Part shown: in pieces, positions 1 through 5,076 of the stretch
Layout: the number at the start of each line of letters is the position of its first letter
Numbering within the stretch: position 1 is the stretch's first letter
Source of the DNA: an uncultured bacterium
GTDB taxonomy: Bacteria; Actinomycetota; Actinomycetes; S36-B12
Length of the DNA: 5,216 bases
Assembly (NCBI GenBank): GCA_903940375.1
Contig: CAJAKT010000445.1
Location: forward strand, 1-5,216
Direction: 5' to 3'
Made by a program: the position numbers and the translations under genes
Notes under the pieces: generated by a model
Told to the model about the DNA's origin: nothing
Seen by the model: only the letters and a program-made list of their open reading frames with translations
Databases searched by the model: none

Positions 1-1939
1 CCTCGTCGATGCACGCCTGCTGGTCGGGTGTCTCGACATACGGGAACGCATCCTCGAGCTCACGCTGCCACGGCGTATCCGCACCGAAGGCGTAGCCCTT
101 GCTGGCCTGCCGAGTCGCATACAGCCGTATCAGCTCGCCGGCGATCTGCTTGACCGCCTTGCGTGCGCGACCCTTCGCCTTCTGCCAGTCGGCTCCACCC
201 AGCCGGTGCACCGTCGGTGCCTCACCGCCGACGTACCGGGTGATCAGGTCGAGTTGGTCGGTGGGGACGAACAGCCGGTCCGCGGGCTGGCCGCGCTTGC
301 TGGCCGCGTACTCGAGCACGAGGTACTCACGCTCGGCACCGGCCACCGCGCGCTGCACCATGTCGATGTACTTGCCGACACCGTGCTGCTCGTGGACGAC
401 GTAGTCACCGGGCTTGAGGGTCAGCGGATCGATGGCGCGGCGGCGCCTGGACGGCAGTCGGCGCATGTCCTTCGTCGACGACCGCTGACCGACGATGTCG
501 GTCTCGGTGATGACGGTCAGGCCGCATGAGTCCACGACGAAACCGTGCAGCAGCCGGCCCCGCGACACCGTGACGATGCCGGGCTCCGGCACGCCCGAGA
601 GGTCGGGCATCTCGACGACCGGCACCCCAGCGTCGGCCAGTTCCTCGACCATACGGGTGACGGAGCCGTGCCCCTCGGCCAGGAGTGCGACCCGTGATCC
701 AGCGGCGGCCCACTCCTTGACCTCCGCGATGGCACGTGACGAGTCACCGCGATAGGACTCCAGCTCGCGCCCCGGGATGCGGATCCGCTGCCCGGCCAAT
801 CGCTCCTCGGGATCGTCCGTCGTCTCGGCATCACTCACCAACGGCGTCAGCCGCCACCACGAGTCACCTCGGGCCGCTGCGATCGCGCGAACATCGTCGA
901 GTTCGCGGTAGCTCGCGGCCGCGAGGTCGATCGGAGTGGTGTTGCCGACGGCCGCGTTATGCCACGACGCCATCAGGAACTCGTGGGCCGTGCGCACGAC
1001 ATCATGTGCACGCCGACGGATCCGCTCCGGCTCGAGCAGCACCACGTGGGCAGTCGTCGGAATGAGTTCGAGCGGTGTCGTCATCGCATCGACGAGCACA
1101 GGGGCGAGCGACTCCATGCCCTCGACAGCAATACCCTGCGCGAGGCGATCACACATCTCCGCAAGCATGGGTGAACTCGCGGCAAGGGCCGCCGCACGCG
1201 CACGAACGTCGGGAGTCAGCAGGAGCTCGCGCACCGCCGGCGCCCACAGGCCATCCTCGGCAAGCTCGAGCGAGCGCTGGTCGGCCACGGAGAAGGTGCG
1301 GATCTCCTCGACCGTGTCGCCCCAGAACTCGACGCGGAGCGGGTGCTCGTCGGTCGGCGGGAAGACGTCGAGGATGCCGCCGCGCACGGCGACCTGTCCG
1401 CGGCGTTCGATCAGGTCGTTGCGCTCGTAGCCCAGGCCGACGAGTTCGTCGACCAGCTCGTCAAGCACGACCTCATCACCGACAACAAGGCGCACCGGTG
1501 CGACATCGGCGATGGTCGACACGACGGGCTGGAGGAAGGCTCGCACCGACGTGACGAGCACGTCGATGGGCGGAGTCAGCGGATCGATGTCATCCGCATG
1601 AGCGAGCCGACGCATGATCGCGACGCGACGGCCGACGGTGTCCGACGAGGGCGACAGCCGCTCGTGCGGCAGCGTCTCCCACGACGGGAAGACGGCCACT
1701 CGCGCGGACGGAAGCAGGTCCGGCAGGGCACTCGCGATGTCCTCGGCCTCTCGACCCGTCGCCGTGACGACCACGACCGGGCCTGATCCGGTGCGGTGCG
1801 CGGTCAGGTGCGCGACAAGGAGCGGGTGCAGCGACGAGGCCGCCTCGACCGTTGTCCCGGTGCCCGCCGCCGCGAGATCGCGCACGGCCTCGAACCCGGC
1901 GTCGCCGCCGAGGCAGGTGAGCAGGCCCGAGAGGTTCAC
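1..1939 (-). CDS. mfd: Transcription-repair coupling factor Mfd (N-terminal 646 residues, truncated by the window edge)
   Basis: Mfd removes RNA polymerase stalled at DNA lesions and recruits UvrA for nucleotide excision repair. The frame is open from the GTG at 1939-1937 to base 2, giving 646 of roughly 1150-1250 expected residues. The N-terminal UvrB-like module shows FPSWETLPHERLSP (84-97), a strong Mfd/UvrB signature, and RGGILDVFPP (from 186) followed by LRVEFWGD, the UvrA-binding-domain region. As in other Mfd proteins this module has no intact Walker A. The RNA polymerase-interaction domain begins around residue 500, with GDYVVHEQHGVGKY at 511-524 and then EYLVLEYA, KRGQPADRLFVP and DLITRYVGG; the KRGQPADR insertion is typical of actinobacteria. 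DTPWQRELEDAFPY (Trp624) and TPDQ mark the entry to the RecG-like translocase, whose Walker motifs are outside the window. The start overlaps the cysQ stop (GTGA) and lacks a good Shine-Dalgarno, so initiation is probably by coupling. The start is likely but not certain; VNLSGLL fits an Mfd N-terminus. Confidence 0.95.
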   Translation of the reverse strand, partial: MNLSGLLTCLGGDAGFEAVRDLAAAGTGTTVEAASSLHPLLVAHLTAHRTGSGPVVVVTATGREAEDIASALPDLLPSARVAVFPSWETLPHERLSPSSDTVGRRVAIMRRLAHADDIDPLTPPIDVLVTSVRAFLQPVVSTIADVAPVRLVVGDEVVLDELVDELVGLGYERNDLIERRGQVAVRGGILDVFPPTDEHPLRVEFWGDTVEEIRTFSVADQRSLELAEDGLWAPAVRELLLTPDVRARAAALAASSPMLAEMCDRLAQGIAVEGMESLAPVLVDAMTTPLELIPTTAHVVLLEPERIRRRAHDVVRTAHEFLMASWHNAAVGNTTPIDLAAASYRELDDVRAIAAARGDSWWRLTPLVSDAETTDDPEERLAGQRIRIPGRELESYRGDSSRAIAEVKEWAAAGSRVALLAEGHGSVTRMVEELADAGVPVVEMPDLSGVPEPGIVTVSRGRLLHGFVVDSCGLTVITETDIVGQRSSTKDMRRLPSRRRRAIDPLTLKPGDYVVHEQHGVGKYIDMVQRAVAGAEREYLVLEYAASKRGQPADRLFVPTDQLDLITRYVGGEAPTVHRLGGADWQKAKGRARKAVKQIAGELIRLYATRQASKGYAFGADTPWQRELEDAFPYVETPDQQACIDE

Positions 1940-2745
1940 GAACGGGCGCGTCGGAGGGCGTCGCGCAGCAGGTCCACCAAGGCCGGATGGCTGACCGTGA
2001 GGTCGGTGACGTACGGCGGCATCGCGTTGAACAGCACCGCCGAACCGTCAACATGCGAGGGCACGAAGCCGTAGTGGCTGGCCACGCCGTAGGGCGCGGC
2101 AACATCCCACTCGTAGAAGCCGGTGTCATGCACGTAGGCCTCGGCGCGCCCGGCGATGATCTCGTTCACCTTTGCACCGACCGATCCGACGTCGATGATC
2201 TCCACGCCCTGGTCGGTGATGCCGGCCTCGGCCAGCGATGCCGCGAGCAGCTCAACGGCCGCGGGAAGCGTTGCCGGCGGACGGCTGCGAGAGGCGACGA
2301 TCCGGATCGGGCGGTCAGTCGGCAGAGGAGCCGGCGCATCGACGACGTCGAGCACCGAGCGGGTGAGCCCCTGTGCCGGGAGGTCGACGGTGCATGCCGA
2401 CAGGATCGCGCCTGCTGGCTCCCACAGGGCGATGTGCACGGCGAAGTCGGCGCGGCCCTGGCCGTACTCATAGGTGCCGTCGAGCGGGTCGACGATCCAC
2501 AGTCGCTGAGCCGTGAGCCGCGCATCATCGTCCTTGCCCTCCTCGCTGAGGATGGCGTCGCCGGGACGTGCGGCCGTCAGCCGCTCCATGATCAGTTCGT
2601 GCGCCTGACGATCACCCTGCTTGCGCAGGGAGTTGGCCGCGTCCTTGTCATCGATCGGGCCGAACGTCGAACGCAGCTCGAGCAGCAGTTGGCCGGCCTC
2701 CTGCGCGACGTCACGGGACAGCTCGGCATCGGATCGCGTGGGCAT
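1936..2745 (-). CDS. cysQ: Inositol monophosphatase-family phosphatase, probably 3'(2'),5'-bisphosphate nucleotidase CysQ
   Basis: The 269-residue protein shows the metal-dependent IMPase/FBPase/bisphosphate nucleotidase signatures in order: Asp45 in KQGDRQAHE (equivalent to the family's T-x-A-D position), ILSEEG (65-70), WIVDPLDGT (83-91), and YEWDVAAP (211-218, with Asp214). GSVGAKVNEIIAG (187-199) is also typical. These residues bind the Mg2+ ions and the phosphate. Features recalled from mycobacterial CysQ (PGDAxLSEE, LxxDRxWIxDPLDGT, RIVASRSRPP, YEWD/QWEWD) point to 3'-phosphoadenosine 5'-phosphate or PAPS as substrate, which would balance sulfate assimilation and remove toxic PAP. Inositol-1-phosphate or fructose-1,6-bisphosphate activity cannot be excluded from sequence alone. 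The ATG start has a GAGGAG ribosome-binding site. The stop codon TGA overlaps the mfd GTG by 4 nt, so mfd is probably translationally coupled. This gene is an addition to the conserved pth-mfd neighbourhood. It is cytosolic, with no signal peptide or membrane segment. Confidence 0.85.
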   Translation of the reverse strand: MPTRSDAELSRDVAQEAGQLLLELRSTFGPIDDKDAANSLRKQGDRQAHELIMERLTAARPGDAILSEEGKDDDARLTAQRLWIVDPLDGTYEYGQGRADFAVHIALWEPAGAILSACTVDLPAQGLTRSVLDVVDAPAPLPTDRPIRIVASRSRPPATLPAAVELLAASLAEAGITDQGVEIIDVGSVGAKVNEIIAGRAEAYVHDTGFYEWDVAAPYGVASHYGFVPSHVDGSAVLFNAMPPYVTDLTVSHPALVDLLRDALRRARS

Positions 2746-2750
2746 CGTCT

Positions 2751-2756
2751 CTCCTC
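2751..2756 (-). promoter_or_regulatory. Ribosome-binding site of cysQ
   Basis: GAGGAG on the minus strand lies 5 nt before the ATG at 2745-2743, in the 21-nt gap after the pth stop. It is the clearest Shine-Dalgarno of the rplY-pth-cysQ-mfd run apart from that of rplY, and it supports independent initiation at cysQ. Confidence 0.7.
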
Positions 2757-2766
2757 GTTCGTGCGG

Positions 2767-3363
2767 TCAGGCCGGGCCGGTGTTGAAGCGGTTCTGGGTG
2801 ATGTCGAGACCATCGGTCATCAGGCTTTCGACCGCATCCGCTGATCGCTGCACGACCTCTGCAAGATCTGCACGCTCAGCGGAAGCAAACGGCTTCAGCA
2901 CATAGTCCGCGGGATCCTGCCGGCCCGGGGGCCGCCCGATCCCGACGCGGACCCGGTAGAAGTCGCCGGTACCGAGCGCCTTGCGGATGCTCTTGAGGCC
3001 GTTGTGCCCGTTGTCGCCGCCACCGAGCTTGACGCGAATCGTCGTGAACGGGATGTCGAGCTCGTCGTGCACGACGATCAGCCGCTCCGGCTCGACACCG
3101 TAGAAGCCCATGATCGCCTTGACCGGGCCGCCCGACTCGTTCATGAACGACAGCGGCTCGACGAGCACCAGATGCGTCATCGATCCCGGCATACCGAACT
3201 TGCCCTCCGCCGCGAGCGCGTGACCGCGCTTGTGACGTGCGAGCTTGGCGCCGATCTGGTCAGCGAGCAGGTCGGTGACGAGGAACCCGACGTTGTGCCG
3301 GGTGGCCGCATACTCCGGGCCCGGGTTGCCGAGCCCGACGACCAGCCACGGGCTGCTGGACAA
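2767..3363 (-). CDS. pth: Peptidyl-tRNA hydrolase
   Basis: Pth cleaves the ester bond of peptidyl-tRNAs that drop off ribosomes, freeing the tRNA; it is usually essential. The 198-residue length is normal. Visible family motifs are GLGNPGPEYAATRHNVGF (10-27) with catalytic His23, FMNESGGPV (73-81) with Asn75, HDELDIP (99-105) with Asp100, the GGGDNGHNGLKSI segment (114-126) with Asn121, and the RVRVGIGRPPGRQDPADYVL region. In the glycine-rich segment an Asp stands where E. coli has the first His of GHGGHNG; I take this as an actinobacterial variant rather than a defect. The start is TTG: the rplY TAG is in frame three codons upstream, no ATG or GTG occurs before the conserved GLGNPG, and the family begins only a few residues before that motif. 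The nearest Shine-Dalgarno-like GGAG overlaps the end of rplY 12 nt away, so translation probably depends on coupling to rplY. cysQ follows after 21 nt. Confidence 0.96.
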   Translation of the reverse strand: MSSSPWLVVGLGNPGPEYAATRHNVGFLVTDLLADQIGAKLARHKRGHALAAEGKFGMPGSMTHLVLVEPLSFMNESGGPVKAIMGFYGVEPERLIVVHDELDIPFTTIRVKLGGGDNGHNGLKSIRKALGTGDFYRVRVGIGRPPGRQDPADYVLKPFASAERADLAEVVQRSADAVESLMTDGLDITQNRFNTGPA

Positions 3364-3372
3364 GGGGAAGAA

Positions 3373-3924
3373 CTACTCCGCGGGCGCGTCGGCCGCTGCC
3401 CCGGCGGCCTCAGCGGCTGCCTCGACATCGGCTTCGTGCGCAGCGGCGTCGGCGTACTCCTCGGCCTTGTGCTCGGCGTCGGACACGGCGTGCTTGGCGG
3501 CCGCAGTGGCATCCTCGCCACTGGCGACGGCGGCCTCGAGGGCCTGAACGACCGATGCGGCGTCCATGCCGGCTTCCTCGGCTGCGGCGGTCGCGGCCTT
3601 GATGGCGTCAGCCATGTCGGAGCGGTCCTGGGCCTCAGCCTTGGTGATGATGACGAGGTCGATGTGCTCGAGGTTGCGCTTGACCGGGTCGCGCTGGACG
3701 TCGCGCGGCTTCACGAGCAGGGTGCCGCCATCGATGCTCACGGAGAGCACGACGCGCGGGCGACGCAGGGCCAGGTTGAGATCGTGCTCGGGAAGGGCGA
3801 CGTGGACCAGCTCGGTGCCCGAGCCGTAGATCACGGCGGGGATGTTGCCCTCACGGCGGATCCGGCGGGCTGCGCCCTTGCCGAAGTCGGAACGGGGGAC
3901 AGCGGTCATGGCAACGGTGGTCAC
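3373..3924 (-). CDS. rplY: Large ribosomal subunit protein bL25 / general stress protein Ctc with an atypical Ala-rich tail
   Basis: L25 binds 5S rRNA in the large subunit; the longer Ctc/TL5 forms are linked to stress and are encoded next to prs and pth in many Gram-positive bacteria, as here. With the GTG start at 3924 the protein is 183 residues. Residues 1-93 are a clear L25 domain: TTVAMTAVPRSDFGKGAARR, NIPAVIYG (27-34), LVKPRDVQRDP (70-80) and LEHIDLV (85-91). In Ctc/TL5 proteins a second beta-rich domain normally follows (often starting EKVTVxVPV). Here residues 101-183 contain 36 Ala and 19 Asp/Glu but only 4 Lys/Arg, look helical or disordered, and show no recognisable CTC domain. 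Third positions in the tail remain G/C-rich and no frameshift is apparent, so the tail looks genuine. A reading from 3954 would give 193 residues but lacks a ribosome-binding site. The gene ends in TAG, in frame with pth 9 nt later. Identity of the L25 domain is certain; the tail's role is unknown. Confidence 0.93.
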   Translation of the reverse strand: MTTVAMTAVPRSDFGKGAARRIRREGNIPAVIYGSGTELVHVALPEHDLNLALRRPRVVLSVSIDGGTLLVKPRDVQRDPVKRNLEHIDLVIITKAEAQDRSDMADAIKAATAAAEEAGMDAASVVQALEAAVASGEDATAAAKHAVSDAEHKAEEYADAAAHEADVEAAAEAAGAAADAPAE

Positions 3925-3932
3925 TTCAGGAA

Positions 3933-3938
3933 CTCCTC
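3933..3938 (-). promoter_or_regulatory. Ribosome-binding site that fixes the rplY start
   Basis: GAGGAG on the minus strand lies 8 nt before the GTG at 3924-3922. The alternative in-frame GTG at 3954-3952 has no Shine-Dalgarno and would add ten residues that are not part of the L25 fold. This site is the main reason for choosing the shorter protein. Confidence 0.75.
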
Positions 3939-3976
3939 GGTCATCGTCGGTCACCTCGGCAACGCTGGTAGGCGCC

Positions 3977-4002
3977 GACCACGTCGATCACGGTGCTTTT
4001 CC
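3977..4002 (-). promoter_or_regulatory. Weak candidate for a SigR/SigH-type stress promoter before rplY
   Basis: On the minus strand GGAAA (4002-3998) is followed after exactly 18 nt by GTC (3979-3977). The actinobacterial oxidative/heat-stress sigma factors SigR/SigH recognise GGAAT-N18-GTT, so each half differs at one position. A start near 3970 would give a leader of about 45 nt. The idea is attractive because ctc genes can be stress-induced (B. subtilis ctc is SigB-dependent), but the match is short and could be chance. Confidence 0.15.
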
Positions 4003-4004
4003 GG

Positions 4005-4021
4005 CCGCACGATCAGTGCGG
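4005..4021 (-). terminator. Hairpin 2 between prs and rplY
   Basis: A perfect 6-bp inverted repeat CCGCAC-TGATC-GTGCGG (5-nt loop) on the minus strand sits 9 nt beyond hairpin 1. It is followed by CCGGAAAAGC rather than a T-tract. Together with hairpin 1 it forms a tandem stem-loop pair in the only sizeable intergenic gap of the window. It may attenuate readthrough from prs, stabilise the glmU-prs message, or act in the rplY leader; the sequence does not decide between these. Confidence 0.4.
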
Positions 4022-4030
4022 TGAAGCGGC

Positions 4031-4045
4031 ACCCTCGCCGAGGGT
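4031..4045 (-). terminator. Hairpin 1 downstream of prs (possible terminator or leader stem)
   Basis: The palindrome ACCCTC-GGC-GAGGGT on the minus strand (6-bp stem, 3-nt loop) begins 17 nt after the prs stop codon. No run of U residues follows, so it is not a canonical intrinsic terminator. High-GC actinobacteria may use U-less hairpins, so partial termination or mRNA 3'-end stabilisation is possible. If a promoter lies just upstream (see 4053-4058), it would instead be a stem in the rplY leader. Confidence 0.4.
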
Positions 4046-4052
4046 TGACCAG

Positions 4053-4058
4053 AGTCTA
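4053..4058 (-). promoter_or_regulatory. Candidate -10 element (TAGACT) for rplY-pth-cysQ-mfd
   Basis: TAGACT on the minus strand, 4 nt past the prs stop codon, fits the TAnnnT core of actinobacterial housekeeping -10 elements. No good TTGACA-like -35 is visible at about 17 nt upstream, which is within the end of prs. If used, transcription would start near 4045 and the leader of about 120 nt would include both hairpins. The evidence is one short motif, so this is only a candidate. Confidence 0.2.
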
Positions 4059-4062
4059 ACCC

Positions 4063-5064
4063 CTAGTGGGATGAGGCCACCGGGGTGGTCGACTCGTCCT
4101 CGAACATGCTGGTCACGGAGCCATCCGTGAAGACCTCTGTGATGGCCTTGGCCAGGATCGGGGCGATCGACAGGACCGTGAGCTTCTCGAACTGCCGTTC
4201 CTCGGGAATCGGCAGCGTGTTGGTGACCACGACCTCGGAGATCCGGGACTCCTGGAGGCGCTCCCTGGCCGGGTCGCTGAGGATCGCGTGGGTCGCCGCG
4301 ACGATGACATCGGCCGCCCCATTGTCAAAGAGGGTCTCGGCCGCCTTCACGATCGTGCCGCCGGTGTCGATCATGTCGTCGACAAGGACGCACACGCGAT
4401 CACGGACGTCGCCGACGACCTCGAAGACCCGGACCTGGTTCGGGATGTCGGGGTCGCGGCGCTTGTGGATGATCGCCAGCGGAGCACCGAGGATGTCGGT
4501 CCAGCGCTCGGCCACGCGCACGCGGCCCGCATCCGGGGACACGACGGTGATGCGGGAGCGATCGACCTTCGACGCCACATGCTTCGCCAGCAGCGGCATG
4601 GCGAAGAGGTGGTCGACGGGGCCGTCGAAGAAGCCCTGGATCTGCGACGTGTGCAGGTCGACCGTCATGAGTCGATCGGCACCGGCGGTCTTGAACAGGT
4701 CGGCGATGAGACGAGCGGAGATGGGCTCGCGGCCGCGGTGCTTCTTGTCCTGACGCGCGTAGCCGTAGAAGGGCACGACCACGGTGATGCGCTTGGCCGA
4801 TGCACGCTTCAGCGCATCGACCATGATCAGCTGCTCCATGATCCAGGTGTTGATCGGTGTCGTGTGGCTCTGCAGCACGAACGCATCACAGCCGCGCACT
4901 GACTCCTGGAAGCGCACGAAGATCTCGCCGTTCGCGAAGTCGTAGGCCATCGTCGGCGAGAGCGGGATCCCGAGGTTCTCCGCGACCTCCTGAGCAAGCG
5001 CCGGGTACGAGCGACCGGCAAGCAGCACGAGGCGCTTCTGATTGGGAACCAACATCTGTGACAC
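4063..5064 (-). CDS. prs: Ribose-phosphate pyrophosphokinase (PRPP synthetase, class I)
   Basis: This enzyme transfers pyrophosphate from ATP to ribose 5-phosphate, giving PRPP for purine, pyrimidine, NAD, His and Trp synthesis; in actinobacteria PRPP also feeds decaprenyl-phosphate arabinose synthesis where that pathway exists. The protein is 333 residues, slightly above the usual 310-325 because of short extensions at both ends. All class I motifs are visible: ANGEIFVRF (44-52), the ATP-binding/flexible loop RQDKKHRGREPISA (104-117), the metal-binding signature VDLHTSQIQGFFD (135-147, with His138), KRR (201-203) matching the catalytic Lys/Arg region, and the PRPP/ribose-phosphate loop VLVDDMIDTGGT (226-237). 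The start is GTG with a TAGGAG Shine-Dalgarno 6 nt upstream. It follows glmU by 9 nt in the same reading frame. The stop is TAG, followed by a 138-nt gap with hairpins before rplY. No key residue is missing, and assembly into the usual hexamer is expected from the family. Confidence 0.97.
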   Translation of the reverse strand: MSQMLVPNQKRLVLLAGRSYPALAQEVAENLGIPLSPTMAYDFANGEIFVRFQESVRGCDAFVLQSHTTPINTWIMEQLIMVDALKRASAKRITVVVPFYGYARQDKKHRGREPISARLIADLFKTAGADRLMTVDLHTSQIQGFFDGPVDHLFAMPLLAKHVASKVDRSRITVVSPDAGRVRVAERWTDILGAPLAIIHKRRDPDIPNQVRVFEVVGDVRDRVCVLVDDMIDTGGTIVKAAETLFDNGAADVIVAATHAILSDPARERLQESRISEVVVTNTLPIPEERQFEKLTVLSIAPILAKAITEVFTDGSVTSMFEDESTTPVASSH

Positions 5065-5070
5065 CGGGGG

Positions 5071-5076
5071 CTCCTA
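5071..5076 (-). promoter_or_regulatory. Ribosome-binding site of prs, overlapping the glmU stop
   Basis: On the minus strand the sequence TAGGAG lies 6 nt before the GTG at 5064-5062. Its first three bases are the glmU stop codon. This Shine-Dalgarno match supports the GTG start over the ATG three codons later, which has no purine-rich stretch before it. The overlap also suggests translational coupling of prs to glmU. Confidence 0.7.

Larger units (their letters stand above)
3925..4062 (-). other. prs-rplY intergenic region / possible rplY leader
   Basis: This 138-nt gap is the only sizeable non-coding stretch and separates the likely glmU-prs unit from rplY-pth-cysQ-mfd. It holds two stem-loops just after prs, two weak promoter candidates (TAGACT near its start; GGAAA-N18-GTC in the middle) and the strong rplY ribosome-binding site at its end. 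An ATG on the minus strand just before the ribosome-binding site opens only seven codons (MTEEFLK), ending in a TGA that overlaps the rplY GTG. That GTGA overlap could couple a tiny upstream frame to rplY, but seven codons are too few to call a gene. Confidence 0.5.

Noticed and set aside
936..1786. Several plus-strand frames of 147-164 codons inside the mfd region
   Set aside because: All are antisense to mfd, which is open and conserved throughout; their Arg/Ser/Ala-rich translations match no family I know.
1590..2129. Minus-strand frame of 179 codons spanning the cysQ-mfd junction
   Set aside because: It is out of frame with both genes, which are continuous and motif-supported across the same bases; its Arg/Ser/Pro-rich translation indicates a shadow frame.
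1987..2844. Plus-strand open frame of 285 codons
   Set aside because: It is antisense to cysQ and the end of pth, shows no recognisable domain, and has Arg/Gly/Asp-rich composition typical of a shadow frame.
3373..3640. Possible frameshift creating the odd L25 tail
   Set aside because: The tail keeps G/C-rich third positions and a coherent acidic Ala-rich composition to its stop, and neither other minus-strand frame resembles a CTC domain.
4005..4045. Canonical Rho-independent terminator after prs
   Set aside because: Stems are present but no T-tract follows either one, so a classic intrinsic terminator is not supported; the hairpins are listed with reduced confidence instead.
3004..4059. 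Long open plus-strand frame (351 codons) with hydrophobic Gly/Leu/Val-rich stretches
   Set aside because: It lies antisense to pth and rplY, both clearly identified by family motifs. Its hydrophobic part is the complement of the Ala-rich L25 tail, and long antisense frames are common in high-GC DNA.
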